DNA of 64,000 nt. Origin: Solibaculum mannosilyticum (GTDB lineage: Bacteria > Bacillota > Clostridia > Oscillospirales > Acutalibacteraceae). This document shows, piece after piece, positions 1 to 8,092 of the stretch. The stretch is from the NCBI RefSeq assembly GCF_015140235.1, contig NZ_AP023321.1, forward strand, positions 1,602,501 to 1,666,500, read 5' to 3'. The notes under the pieces were generated by a model, which saw only the letters and a program-made list of their open reading frames with translations, did not search any database and was not told the origin of the DNA. The position numbers and the translations under genes were made by a program. Within the stretch, counting starts at the first letter, position 1. Every line of letters starts with the position of its first letter.

Positions 1-1
1 G

Positions 2-1060
2 TCGTCGATCACAACCGCCATTTCCCAAGTAATTCCAGAAATCGTATCTGTTATTGTCCAGATGCTCCCCCAATTAATTCCCGCTGCAATGCAGATTATA
101 TCCGCGCTGGGGCAAGCCTTACTAGACAACCTCCCCCAAATTATCGATGCAGGTATACAGCTATTAATGGCTATCATTAACGGGATCATTGAAGCGTTGC
201 CACAGCTCATTGACGCTGCTATCCAAGTTATTATGGCCCTAGCTAATGGCCTAGTGGACGCTCTACCCCAACTGATCCCTGCACTGGTCGATGCCGTTCT
301 CTACATTGTTGAGACGTTGATCGATAATGTAGACATGCTCATCGACGCGGCCATCGAGATTATTATGGCGCTGGCTCAAGGTCTTATTAACTCCATTCCC
401 AGATTGATTGAGCGCCTGCCAGAAATCATCGACAAGCTTGTCAATGCACTGATTAACAATTCGTGGAAATTACTAGAGGCAGGACTACAGATTATCCTTG
501 CATTGGCCCAAGCTCTAGTCGATAATGTCCCTCGACTTATCGACAAAATCCCACAGATCCTAATGTCTCTCGTTAATGGATTTGCCCAGCAGGTAAGCAG
601 AGTGTGGGAAATCGGAAGAGGAATCGTAGAAGGTATCTGGGATGGCATCAAAAACGCCGCTGGATGGCTGTGGGATCAAATCACCGGATGGTTTGGAGGG
701 ATTATCGACGGCGCAAAAGACTTCTTAGGGATCCACTCCCCATCAACAGTGTTTGCAGAAATGGGACGTTACATGGCCCAAGGTATTGGCGTTGGATTTG
801 ATGGTGAAATGGACGATGTAAGCCGCCAAATGCAAAGGGCCATCCCTACAAGTTTCGATACCCGGCCCAACATATCGGCTGGATACGCTGGAGGATATGG
901 TACAACATTGCGCGGAATCCCTGCTCTTGCTGGAACAGATAAAATCAGTATGACGACCGTTATTAATTATCCCAAATATGGCACACCAGCAGAGACAGCG
1001 CGTCTAACCCGTAATGCGCAGCGTGCCACCATCCAGTCGTTGCTTGTCGGAAGTAGGTGA
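2..1060 (+). CDS. Phage tail tape measure protein, C-terminal part (cut by window edge)
   Basis: The reading frame is open to the left edge, so only the C-terminal ~350 residues are present. It consists of about nine hydrophobic repeats of roughly 18-36 residues built on the pattern LPQLIDAAIQIIMALA..GL, the amphipathic repeat typical of the C-terminal part of siphovirus tape measure proteins, followed by a WDGIKNAAGWLWDQITGWFGG segment (written here as its key features: W-rich, glycine-rich) and the short conserved FLGIHSPSTVF-like motif often seen near the end of these proteins. Tape measure proteins set tail length and help DNA pass the membrane during infection. The next genes (distal tail and tail-associated proteins) are in the canonical siphovirus order. 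The family is clear; exact phage relatives cannot be judged from sequence alone. Confidence 0.9.
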   Translation, partial: SSITTAISQVIPEIVSVIVQMLPQLIPAAMQIISALGQALLDNLPQIIDAGIQLLMAIINGIIEALPQLIDAAIQVIMALANGLVDALPQLIPALVDAVLYIVETLIDNVDMLIDAAIEIIMALAQGLINSIPRLIERLPEIIDKLVNALINNSWKLLEAGLQIILALAQALVDNVPRLIDKIPQILMSLVNGFAQQVSRVWEIGRGIVEGIWDGIKNAAGWLWDQITGWFGGIIDGAKDFLGIHSPSTVFAEMGRYMAQGIGVGFDGEMDDVSRQMQRAIPTSFDTRPNISAGYAGGYGTTLRGIPALAGTDKISMTTVINYPKYGTPAETARLTRNAQRATIQSLLVGSR

Positions 1061-1064
1061 ACTA

Positions 1065-1922
1065 ATGTCCATAAGACGAAAAATCATCTGTGAAAACTCC
1101 AAGGGCCAACGAATCACCATTGGATACCAAAAGCCCTATTGGTTGACAAGCGTAGACGGCATTGGATCTCCACAATTTACAGTCTACACCAGCAAAGGCG
1201 CTTATCAGGACGGAGAAATTTACACAGGTACCACGGCGGAAAAGCGCAATATCTTGTTGTCTATTGGAATCTGCGGAAATTTTGTGGACAATTGGGACTA
1301 TCTATGCTCTGTTTTGCGCCCTAATGATAAGGGTACCTTGTATTATTTCCACGGCAACACCGTTCGAAAAATTAACTACTACCTTGAATCCCTCAGCCTT
1401 GCCGACAGCAACACCGTTGTGAAAGCGGTGACGGCATCTCTAATCTGTCCCAATCCATTTTTTGAGGCGCTGGAAGAACAACAGGCAGATTTGTCCACGT
1501 GGCGTGGGAATATTACATTCCCCCTAAGGTTACATAACCCATTTACGGTTGGCCAAAAGGTCAACAGTCTGATTACTAACGTATACAACCCTGGCGATGT
1601 AGCCGTAGGAATGAAAGTGCGCATGGTGGCAAATGCGTCTGTATCCAATCCGTCATTGCTTAATGTCGATACCGGAGAGACTATGCGGATTTCCGTCGAC
1701 ATGGGGATTGGTGATCAGATTATTGTCACCACTCACATGGGAAATAAGGAAGTCGCTCTGATCCGCAATGGTCAACAGACCGAAATCAATCAATATTGGG
1801 ACTACACATCCACGTGGATACAATTGCGGGAAGGTGATAATGTCCTGAAATATGATGCAGAGAGCGGCGCGGACAACCTCAGCGTATCAATCTATTTTAC
1901 GCCTGCCTATTGGGAGGTGTAA
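1065..1922 (+). CDS. Phage distal tail (Dit-like) protein
   Basis: A 285-residue protein directly after the tape measure gene. The start at 1065 is preferred over the in-frame ATG at 1014 because the latter lies inside the tape measure gene and 1065 has a nearby TAGGTGA ribosome-binding site. N-terminal features (short strand-rich segment, then a galectin-like C-terminal half with alternating beta strands) match the siphovirus tail component family (Sipho_tail/Dit), which forms the hub that joins the tail tube to the tip. Position between tape measure and Gp37-like tail protein supports this. No enzymatic motif is visible. Assignment rests mainly on length, gene order and overall composition, so the family is likely and the precise role is inferred. 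Confidence 0.75.
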   Translation: MSIRRKIICENSKGQRITIGYQKPYWLTSVDGIGSPQFTVYTSKGAYQDGEIYTGTTAEKRNILLSIGICGNFVDNWDYLCSVLRPNDKGTLYYFHGNTVRKINYYLESLSLADSNTVVKAVTASLICPNPFFEALEEQQADLSTWRGNITFPLRLHNPFTVGQKVNSLITNVYNPGDVAVGMKVRMVANASVSNPSLLNVDTGETMRISVDMGIGDQIIVTTHMGNKEVALIRNGQQTEINQYWDYTSTWIQLREGDNVLKYDAESGADNLSVSIYFTPAYWEV

Positions 1923-1925
1923 TTT

Positions 1926-2987
1926 TTGGAGCTCTATGTATTTAACCCTCAACTGAATTTTTTGGGCGTGATCGATACATTTTCTTCCTTACGCTGGCGG
2001 AGAAAATATTACAGCACCGGTGAAATGGAACTACATTGTGCAGTGACCTCAAAAAATCAAAAGATCTTAGCGCCGGAGAATATCATTGCACGTGGAGATG
2101 CGGTAGAATCTGGGGTGATTGAAGGGGTCACCATGGAGGACAGTATGGACGGCGGGGAAACCATTGCGGTAACCGGCCGGTTTCTGTCCAGCTATTTCGA
2201 TCGGCGCATTGTCCATACAATCACCAACATATCTGGGACAGTAGAGGCGGCCATGCGCCGCCTTGTAAACGAAAACTGCATCTCTCCTACCGATGCGACC
2301 CGGATTATCCCATTGCTAGAACTAGGGACCCTCAATGGATTCGCCGAACAATGCGAATTCCAGGTATCTTACAAGAACTTGTTGACCTATCTGGAGAATC
2401 TGTCCACAATTAGCTCTATTGGATTCCGCGTTCGGGCCGATTTTCATAGAAAATCTCTAGTATTTGAGACATATCAAGGGTTGGACCGATCATTCCTCCA
2501 ATCAGACCGGCCGCGAATGATGTTCTCCGATGAATACGATAATCTGAAATCGTCTACCTATCAATACAACGCAGCAGCTTATAAAAACTATGCATTAGTT
2601 GGTGGAGAAGGCGAAGGAAACGATCGAATTATGGTATCAATAGGAGATGCCCAAGGACTTGATCGTCGGGAACTATGGGTCGATGCCAAGAGCAACCGAG
2701 CTGATGGTATCACCGATGACGAATACCGGAAAATATTGGCCGAAGCTGGAGCGGTTAAGCTGGCTGAAAGTGTTATTGTGGAAAATATGGAAGCCACTAT
2801 AGAAGAGACTGTTGGCCAGGGGTATCGAACAAAATGGGATCTAGGTGATATCGTCAGTTGTGGTAAACAAAAGTGGGACATCGCAATGACTGTTAGGATT
2901 ACAGAAATCGAAGAAATTTACGAAAACGGTGTACAACAGATTGTCCCGGTTTTAGGCACTCCATATCCGGATAAAATCGAAATTTGA
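1926..2987 (+). CDS. Tail-associated protein, siphovirus Gp37-like
   Basis: A 353-residue protein beginning at a TTG codon, with a GGGAGGTG ribosome-binding site at the end of the previous gene. It starts ELYVFNPQLNFLGVIDTFSSL, keeps a W-R-R-K-Y segment shortly after, and ends with the pattern DIVSCGKQKWDIAMTVRITE, features that recall the ReqiPepy6 Gp37-like tail protein family of Gram-positive siphoviruses (known family; similarity judged by eye). Members occupy the position of the tail hub/tail-associated lysin (Tal) and probably form the baseplate hub. No peptidase or muramidase motif is visible in this copy. It is 3 bp from the previous stop and 10 bp before the next start, so it belongs to the same tail operon. 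Confidence 0.7.
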   Translation: MELYVFNPQLNFLGVIDTFSSLRWRRKYYSTGEMELHCAVTSKNQKILAPENIIARGDAVESGVIEGVTMEDSMDGGETIAVTGRFLSSYFDRRIVHTITNISGTVEAAMRRLVNENCISPTDATRIIPLLELGTLNGFAEQCEFQVSYKNLLTYLENLSTISSIGFRVRADFHRKSLVFETYQGLDRSFLQSDRPRMMFSDEYDNLKSSTYQYNAAAYKNYALVGGEGEGNDRIMVSIGDAQGLDRRELWVDAKSNRADGITDDEYRKILAEAGAVKLAESVIVENMEATIEETVGQGYRTKWDLGDIVSCGKQKWDIAMTVRITEIEEIYENGVQQIVPVLGTPYPDKIEI

Positions 2988-2997
2988 GGTGATATTT

Positions 2998-4176
2998 TTG
3001 GCGGAAAAAAGCTATTTTTGGCCCGACGTCAACGGCGACCGTGAATACACGGATGAGGACATTGCCCGATTAATTGGCTATTTTGTGGGGACGGGAATCC
3101 ACCCTACAGAGGATCAATGCTTACATGTAACCCCAGGTACAGGACTATCTGTTGTGGTTAACACCGGACGAGCCTGTATTGAGGGCAAGGGATATGACAA
3201 CACTGCTCCTCTAACATTGACATTGCCCACAGCAAGCGGATCGTTGCCACGAACAGACGCAGTAGTGATACGTAGAGATAAGGCGACAAGAGAAATCCAT
3301 GCTGTGATATTAACTGGTACGCCTAGCTCATCTGCACCACCCCCATCTATTGTGCGCAACAATGAATACTATGATCTTAAAATTGCCGAAATCAAGGTTG
3401 TTGCTGGGGCAACATCTATTACTCAGGCAGATATCAAGGACACTCGGCTAGACAGTAGTGTGTGTGGGATATCTGTAGGTGTATTACAACAGGTGGAAGC
3501 AGATAGTGTATTAGACCAATACACAGCAATCTTCGAACAGTGGTTCGAGAATTTGGAGAACACTTTGGACGAAAACCAGGCGACAAATCTACAAAATAAC
3601 ATCAACAAATTAGAAGAAAAGTCCCTGTCGGTTAAGACAAATCTCACGACTGAGGATTTGGACGATATCCAAACAACCGGTATCTATATCCAAAACTATA
3701 CCTCCAACGCTACTACCGATCGCCATTATCCTGTGAAAGCCTCCGGATGTCTCATGTGTGTATTCGCCGAGGGAAAAGCCTATCAATATTACATCTGCCA
3801 AAATGAGGGTTGCATCTGGATGCGGCGCTATAACTCCAAGATCTGGAGCGACTGGGAGCAAATCTATCCATCGGTGACCAGCGGAAGCAACGATCGGGGA
3901 ACTTGGATTAAATACCCGGACGGTACTATGATCTGCTCTATCCGCAGAACCGACCAAGTTATAGAAACCGACGGTATCGTTGTAACCTTCCCCCAAGAGT
4001 TTGCGGACAACAATTATACGGCTGTTGTTAATGTCGCCCGGCCTTACGATATGGTAGCATGTGCTGACTGTAACTATACTGCGACCACTAATGTATGGTT
4101 CTACAATTTGGACGGGAGTTCCACAGCCTGGAAGATGGTGACCTATACCATGATAGCCATAGGGCGGTGGAAATGA
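2998..4176 (+). CDS. Phage tail fibre with pyocin-knob-like domain
   Basis: A 392-residue tail protein. The TTG at 2998 is chosen: GAGGTGA sits 6-10 bases upstream, whereas the in-frame GTG at 2989 overlaps that site. The N-terminal ~150 residues (AEKSYFWPDVNGDREYTDED start) resemble baseplate-attachment regions of Clostridia prophages. A middle segment around residues 195-215 is helical (LENTLDENQATNLQNNINKLEEKS region), probably a short trimeric coiled coil. Residues ~225-290 (TTGIYIQNYTSNATTDRHYP ... MRRYNSKIWSDWEQIY) fit the pyocin_knob domain of tail fibres. The last ~100 residues, starting SGSNDRGTWIKYPDGTMICS, resemble the C-terminal tip domain of gp53-like fibres. Likely role: receptor recognition. 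Family domains are well supported by eye; the receptor is unknown. Confidence 0.75.
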   Translation: MAEKSYFWPDVNGDREYTDEDIARLIGYFVGTGIHPTEDQCLHVTPGTGLSVVVNTGRACIEGKGYDNTAPLTLTLPTASGSLPRTDAVVIRRDKATREIHAVILTGTPSSSAPPPSIVRNNEYYDLKIAEIKVVAGATSITQADIKDTRLDSSVCGISVGVLQQVEADSVLDQYTAIFEQWFENLENTLDENQATNLQNNINKLEEKSLSVKTNLTTEDLDDIQTTGIYIQNYTSNATTDRHYPVKASGCLMCVFAEGKAYQYYICQNEGCIWMRRYNSKIWSDWEQIYPSVTSGSNDRGTWIKYPDGTMICSIRRTDQVIETDGIVVTFPQEFADNNYTAVVNVARPYDMVACADCNYTATTNVWFYNLDGSSTAWKMVTYTMIAIGRWK

Positions 4177-4189
4177 TGGAGGCGATAGG

Positions 4190-5248
4190 ATGATTACCTG
4201 CAGCATATCACCGGGCCGCACTGTGACTGTCCATGCACCGTCCTCCCCGGTAGAGGGCGAGCACAATGCCAATGTTGTAGCCGTCACGATACCGTCACGT
4301 ATTGGAGATGCCGATCTTGATGGCTGCACTATGTACGCCTGTACCTGCAACGACCGCGGTGACGTGGACAAGATCCCGTTGGAGATGATCCCTTCCGACG
4401 ACGGCTACATTGCTCAATGGACTATTACCCGCAACACGACTGCTGCACAGGGCAAGGTGATCTTGTATTATGCTTGGGAACGTAACACAGACCTTGTCGC
4501 CAAGACCTATACTGCGGAATTGCGTGTTGTCGACGTGCCCGATGTGGACGGTGAGATTGCCCAGCAGTATCCCACCATCCTACAGGACTACGGTGCACGG
4601 ATCGAGGATCTGGAAGAGAATGGGACGGGTACCCCTGGGCCAGAAGGGCCGCAGGGCCCAAAAGGCGATAAGGGGGATCCTGGACCCGCCGGGCCGCAAG
4701 GTGAGCAGGGCCCAAAGGGCGACAAGGGGGATCCCGGCAAAGACGGCGCCCCTGGAGAGCGTGGACCTGCCGGGCAGGATGGAGCGCCTGGTGAGAGGGG
4801 CCCGGCGGGTCTGAAGGGAGACGTCGGAGAAACTGGGCCTCAAGGGCCTAAAGGAGATCCTGGACCGCAGGGCGAGAAAGGTGACCAAGGGCCTGCCGGC
4901 CAGGACGGCGTCTCTCCTCATATTGGTGATAACGGTCACTGGTATATAGGCGATACCGACACGGGCGTTACTGCCCAAGGCTTCGTCGGGCCACAAGGCG
5001 ATAAGGGAGACACCGGTGATATTGGGCCCACTGGCCCGCAAGGTCCCCAGGGGCCAAAGGGCGATACCGGGCCCCAAGGGGAACCCGGCCCGGCGGGCAA
5101 GGACGGCATTGATGGCGCTACCGGCCCTGCTGGGAAAGACGGCAAAACGCCTGTAAAGGGCGTCGATTACTGGACAGAATCAGACAAGCAGGAAATTGTC
5201 CAGGACGTACTGGAAGCCTTGCCGCAAGCGGAGGTGACCGCATTTTGA
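4190..5248 (+). CDS. Collagen-like phage tail fibre protein
   Basis: A 352-residue protein with GGAGG 7 bases before its ATG. Residues 1-140 form a beta-rich head like upper-baseplate (BppU) domains (ITCSISPGRTVTVHAPS start, then a WTITRNTTAAQGKVILYYAW strand region). Residues ~146-238 are an uninterrupted Gly-X-Y collagen repeat with frequent GPQGPKGDKGDPG units; a ~26-residue break containing HIGDNGHWYIGDTDTG follows, then a second Gly-X-Y stretch to ~320 and a short C-terminal helix (TESDKQEIVQDVLEALPQ). Collagen-like triple helices in phage tails act as rigid spacers that trimerise fibres. The gene sits inside the tail operon and its stop overlaps the next start. The strong GC-rich repeats explain several spurious open frames on the other strand. 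Confidence 0.85.
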   Translation: MITCSISPGRTVTVHAPSSPVEGEHNANVVAVTIPSRIGDADLDGCTMYACTCNDRGDVDKIPLEMIPSDDGYIAQWTITRNTTAAQGKVILYYAWERNTDLVAKTYTAELRVVDVPDVDGEIAQQYPTILQDYGARIEDLEENGTGTPGPEGPQGPKGDKGDPGPAGPQGEQGPKGDKGDPGKDGAPGERGPAGQDGAPGERGPAGLKGDVGETGPQGPKGDPGPQGEKGDQGPAGQDGVSPHIGDNGHWYIGDTDTGVTAQGFVGPQGDKGDTGDIGPTGPQGPQGPKGDTGPQGEPGPAGKDGIDGATGPAGKDGKTPVKGVDYWTESDKQEIVQDVLEALPQAEVTAF

Positions 5249-5874
5249 AATATGTGATTGACGGCCAAACGTTGATTAATATCGGGGATGCTGTCCGTGA
5301 AAAGACTGGCAAATCCGAACAAATGACCCCGGTACAAATGCCTGATGAAATCCGGGGTATACAGGGCGGGCCAGAACCTCCATCCATTGGCTTTGTACCG
5401 AGCGAATGGGATGAAAATGGATATATCACGGACGGCACCTGGTACGGAACAACCGTCTCCGAGTACGCCTTCTACTGCCTTAGAGAGAAGCCATGGCGTT
5501 TGACCACCCTCACCTTCGCGGATGCTGTAACGATTCTTAGTGATTCGGCATTCCGTAGTTGTGCCACTCTCGCCCTGACCAGCCTCCCGGATAGCATAAC
5601 GGCCATTGATACCTACGCCCTTGCCAACTGTACCAGCCTTGCCTTGACTAGCCTACCAAGTAATCTGGCCAGTATAGGCAACTATGCATTCAACGAGTGC
5701 GTTGGGCTAACATCGTTGACGTTCAGGAGCACCCTGTCTAGTATTCCCTCCTCTGCATTCAATAAATGTACTAATCTCACGGAAATCAAAGTACCGTGGG
5801 CCGAAAAAGCGGTATCCGGAGCACCTTGGGGAGCAACCAATGCAACCATTATTTACAATTACAAGGAGGAATAG
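5245..5874 (+). CDS. Leucine-rich-repeat (BspA-like) phage tail protein
   Basis: A 209-residue protein starting at TTG 5245, which overlaps the stop of the collagen-like gene (TTTTGA), implying translational coupling; GAGGTGA lies upstream. Residues 1-60 (KYVIDGQTLINIGDAVREKT, then SEQMTPVQMPDEIRGI) are a small adaptor region common in Clostridia tail genes. From about residue 75 there are four or five repeats of the pattern LPDSITAIDTYALANCTSL, the LRR_5/BspA type of leucine-rich repeat, ending with a VPWAEKAVSGAPWGA cap region typical for this repeat class. BspA-like repeats mediate adhesion in surface proteins; within a tail operon, host or mucus binding is a reasonable inference. Function is not proven by sequence. 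Confidence 0.8.
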   Translation: MKYVIDGQTLINIGDAVREKTGKSEQMTPVQMPDEIRGIQGGPEPPSIGFVPSEWDENGYITDGTWYGTTVSEYAFYCLREKPWRLTTLTFADAVTILSDSAFRSCATLALTSLPDSITAIDTYALANCTSLALTSLPSNLASIGNYAFNECVGLTSLTFRSTLSSIPSSAFNKCTNLTEIKVPWAEKAVSGAPWGATNATIIYNYKEE

Positions 5875-5876
5875 GA

Positions 5877-6140
5877 TTGCAGATTGTACCGTTATATCGC
5901 TATATGCGCACTGATGGTGGGGTTACGGTGTCTCCTAGCAAGCCGGATGGAGAATACACCTTCATGTACCGCATCATTGCTGGGGACGGCATGTTGGTCA
6001 CACTGGACGGCATAGACACCTATCCCTGCATTGATACAAACGTGGCAGACGGCTGGTATGAGATCATCGACACCACCCAAACTGGCGGGGAACTCTCCGC
6101 AGAACAGGCCCTCGGCATCATCACAGGAGGTACGCCATGA
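5877..6140 (+). CDS. Small phage tail-region protein, unknown function
   Basis: An 87-residue protein. The TTG at 5877 is chosen because AAGGAGGA ends seven bases before it; the longer open frame upstream runs out of phase through the LRR gene. The sequence starts QIVPLYRYMRTDGGVTVSPS, contains a central WYEII element, and ends with a helix (SAEQALGIITGG). I do not recognise a named family. Similar short proteins that wrap around W-Y-E motifs occur next to tail fibre genes in gut Clostridia prophages, so a structural or chaperone role in tail tip assembly is inferred from position only. The stop overlaps the next start by four bases (ATGA), so expression is coupled. Confidence 0.65.
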   Translation: MQIVPLYRYMRTDGGVTVSPSKPDGEYTFMYRIIAGDGMLVTLDGIDTYPCIDTNVADGWYEIIDTTQTGGELSAEQALGIITGGTP

Positions 6141-6535
6141 CGGAACAACAAGCCCGCTCCCTGCGCGCCGTATTGGTACAGGGGGTGGACAGCCTGGACG
6201 ACAAGACCATATCGACTGCCCCCGATGCATGCCGTAGGATGCGGTATACTGGGGGGCTTATCCCCAATGGTACACGCATCAATTGGGACGGCAAAATAAA
6301 ACGGGCCGCAGTTGACTTATACGACAGGGAAGATCAAGATCCAGATCATGCGCCCAACTTATGGGAGGATCTTGAGTACAAAGATGGGATCCGAATCATT
6401 CCAGAAGTGATTACTTTCGGAAAGGCCTTTTCCAAAAACGAATTGGGGTGGCGGAAAGATCTATTGTATCGCTCAAAAGTAGACAACAACGTCTATACCC
6501 CAGACCAATACCCGCAAAATTGGGAGACAGCATAA
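6137..6535 (+). CDS. Phage protein with possible C-terminal carbohydrate-binding fold
   Basis: A 132-residue protein with an ATGA overlap to the preceding gene. N-terminal half: EQQARSLRAVLVQGVDSLDD followed by a CRRMRY segment. C-terminal half: aromatic-rich, with WEDLEYKDGIRIIPEVIT, GWRKDLLYRSKVDNNVYTPD and a final QYPQNWE. This spacing of Y, N-x-x-Y-T-P and terminal W resembles small chitin-binding (ChtBD3/CBM5_12) modules found at the ends of phage tail and lysin genes. No catalytic residues are seen. It is the last gene before the terminator at 6583 and the endolysin. Resemblance is by eye only, so the carbohydrate-binding suggestion is tentative. Confidence 0.65.
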   Translation: MTEQQARSLRAVLVQGVDSLDDKTISTAPDACRRMRYTGGLIPNGTRINWDGKIKRAAVDLYDREDQDPDHAPNLWEDLEYKDGIRIIPEVITFGKAFSKNELGWRKDLLYRSKVDNNVYTPDQYPQNWETA

Positions 6536-6582
6536 TTGTTCGTATTTGATTTGTTTTGTTTAGATTTAATATTTATTTGAAT

Positions 6583-6608
6583 CGCGCCTTATTGCAGGGC
6601 GCGTTTTT
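6583..6608 (+). terminator. Rho-independent terminator after tail operon
   Basis: A perfect 6-bp stem CGCGCC (6583-6588) / GGCGCG (6598-6603) with a 9-base loop is followed by TTTTT. It lies between the last tail gene and the endolysin start, about 30 bp before the latter, so it could end or attenuate tail transcription before the lysis gene. Confidence 0.7.
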
Positions 6609-6636
6609 GATACCCATTTTTTTAGGAGGAAATCAA

Positions 6637-7662
6637 ATGAACGTTGTAAAAATGGAAATGCCCCAAAACATGTACAGCATCAAGTGCCCTCATACCATGA
6701 CCCCTACCAGGATTGTGGTACATAACACCGCCAACGACGCCAGCGCACGTAATGAGATCAAGTATATGCAGGGCAACAACAAGCAGGTATCCTTCCACAT
6801 CGCCGTGGACGACATCGAGGCTGTGCAGGGAGTCCCCCTTGACCGCAACGCCTGGCATGCAGGCGACGGGGCCAACGGCACGGGCAACCGGCAGGGTATC
6901 GCCATCGAAATCTGCTACAGCAAGTCCGGCGGCGCGAAATTCGAGGCCGCCGAGCGCAACGCCGCTGAGTTAATCGCCCAGTTGCTCAAGGAGCGCGGCT
7001 GGGGCATTGATAAGGTGACTAAGCACCAGGATTATAGTGGCAAGTACTGCCCTCACCGCACCCTTGATATGGGCTGGCAGCGGTTCCTGGACATGGTACA
7101 GGGATATATGTCCGGTAATTCCAGCGGCTCCGGCAGCACCTACACCGTCCAGTATGGCGACACTCTGACCGGCATCGCCAAGTCCCTGCTGGGGGACGCA
7201 TCCCGCTACAAGGAGATTGCCGCCCTCAACGGCATCGATAACCCCAATGTCATCAAGGTGGGCCAGGTGCTTAAGATCCCCGGCGGATATTCCGATGATT
7301 CCGCTCCGGCTGCTCCCTCCAAGAGCGTGGATGAAATCGCACAGGAAGTCATCGCTGGCAAATGGGGCAATGGTTCCGAACGTAAGGAGCGTCTTACCGC
7401 AGCCGGTTATGACTATGCCGCTGTCCAGGCCAAGGTTAATGAGATCATGGGCGGCAGTTCCAGCGGTACTGCATCCAGCTCCATTGCTGTGGGCGATACC
7501 GTCCGCATCACCTGCAGCACTTACTCTACCGGCCAGTCCATCCCCTCCTGGGTCAAGAATACCACCCACAAGGTCAGCCAGATCAAGGGCGATAAGGCAC
7601 TCCTGGGGTATCCCGACGGCATCGCCTCCTGGGTTCCTCTCTCTGGCATCACCAAGGCGTGA
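6637..7662 (+). CDS. Endolysin: N-acetylmuramoyl-L-alanine amidase with LysM, CW_7 and SH3-like domains
   Basis: A 341-residue phage lysin. The ATG at 6637 is chosen over 6556 because TTAGGAGGAAATCAA precedes it and the conserved domain starts soon after. Residues ~13-155 form an Amidase_2 (PGRP-like) zinc amidase: IVVHNTANDA carries the first zinc histidine, WHAGDG is the typical substrate-binding motif, and KYCPHRT holds the second histidine/cysteine. Residues ~169-216 (YTVQYGDTLTGIAKSLLG start) are a LysM peptidoglycan-binding domain; ~230-270 (VDEIAQEVIAGKWGNGSERK) match the CW_7 (Cpl-7) repeat; the last ~58 residues look like a bacterial SH3-like domain. The enzyme cuts the amide bond between MurNAc and L-Ala to lyse the host. 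Two small holin-like genes lie 1.7 kb downstream. Confidence 0.95.
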   Translation: MNVVKMEMPQNMYSIKCPHTMTPTRIVVHNTANDASARNEIKYMQGNNKQVSFHIAVDDIEAVQGVPLDRNAWHAGDGANGTGNRQGIAIEICYSKSGGAKFEAAERNAAELIAQLLKERGWGIDKVTKHQDYSGKYCPHRTLDMGWQRFLDMVQGYMSGNSSGSGSTYTVQYGDTLTGIAKSLLGDASRYKEIAALNGIDNPNVIKVGQVLKIPGGYSDDSAPAAPSKSVDEIAQEVIAGKWGNGSERKERLTAAGYDYAAVQAKVNEIMGGSSSGTASSSIAVGDTVRITCSTYSTGQSIPSWVKNTTHKVSQIKGDKALLGYPDGIASWVPLSGITKA

Positions 7663-7673
7663 ACATAAAGACA

Positions 7674-7705
7674 AAGGGTGCCCCGCTCTGAGGACACCCT
7701 TCTCT
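7674..7705 (+). terminator. Bidirectional terminator between endolysin and HTH gene
   Basis: AAGGGTG (7674-7680) pairs with CACCCTT (7695-7701), followed by TCTCTTTT on the plus strand and preceded by a weaker A-rich run for the minus strand. It separates the convergent endolysin and HTH regulator genes. Confidence 0.6.
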
Positions 7706-7710
7706 TTTGC

Positions 7711-7923
7711 TTATTCTTCATCTGGTACGTATTCCATTATGTCGCCGGGCTGACAATCAAGAGCCTGACAAATTCTTTCTATTACCCCTACCGGCAATTC
7801 TTTGATGGAGTTTGTACAAATGGCAGATATTGTGGGAGGACGGATACCTGTCAATTCCGCAAGTTTTTTTTGCGTCATTCCCTTCATTGCCAAAAGCACC
7901 TTAAGCTTAAATTTCAATGGCAC
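7711..7923 (-). CDS. Small Cro/C1-type HTH repressor
   Basis: A 70-residue XRE-family DNA-binding protein: an almost pure helix-turn-helix domain (LKVLLAMKGMTQKKLAELTG, then RPPTISAICTNSIKEL, and LDCQPGDIMEYVPDEE at the end), the YozG/Cro-like single-domain form. It has no C-terminal dimerisation/cleavage domain, so it is not a LexA/CI-type autocleaving repressor. It is transcribed away from the 8093-9952 cluster; both promoters carry the same ACG-N5-CGT dyad between -35 and -10, so this protein most likely represses itself and the cluster. The antirepressor encoded in the cluster is a natural antagonist. HTH identity is certain by motif; the target assignment is inference from the operator layout. 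Confidence 0.9.
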   Translation of the reverse strand: MPLKFKLKVLLAMKGMTQKKLAELTGIRPPTISAICTNSIKELPVGVIERICQALDCQPGDIMEYVPDEE

Positions 7924-7946
7924 CTCTTCACCTTCCTTCTAGTTAT

Positions 7947-7975
7947 ATTATATAACGCAATTCGTAATAAGTCAA
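7947..7975 (-). promoter_or_regulatory. Promoter of HTH gene with embedded operator
   Basis: Minus-strand -35 TTGACT (7975-7970) and -10 TATAAT (7952-7947) with a 17-bp spacer. The spacer contains the dyad ACG-CAATT-CGT (7955-7965), identical in pattern to that in the divergent promoter, so autoregulation is likely. Confidence 0.75.
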
Positions 7976-8029
7976 TACGAAACAAGTAAATAAATTACGC
8001 AAAATAACAAAATAATTACTTTAAACGTA

Positions 8030-8058
8030 TTGACATATTACGCAAAACGTATTATAAT
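8030..8058 (+). promoter_or_regulatory. Consensus promoter of antirepressor/holin cluster with embedded operator
   Basis: TTGACA (8030-8035) and TATAAT (8053-8058) at a perfect 17-bp spacing. The spacer holds the dyad ACG-CAAAA-CGT (8040-8050). A perfect consensus sigma-A promoter that is occluded by a repressor fits a tightly controlled, strongly inducible unit. Extra half-sites (TTACGCAAAA at 7995-8004, AACGTATTG at 8024-8032) lie between the two promoters. Confidence 0.8.
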
Positions 8059-8092
8059 ATAGTTGTAGCAGGGAGGCGGAAAGGAGCCGCCG

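Noticed and set aside
1014-1064. Upstream start of the distal tail protein
   Set aside because: Lies inside the tape measure gene; 1065 has the ribosome-binding site.
4425-5145. Several minus-strand frames opposite the collagen-like gene
   Set aside because: Mirror of the GGX repeat codons; proline-rich low-complexity products without start signals.
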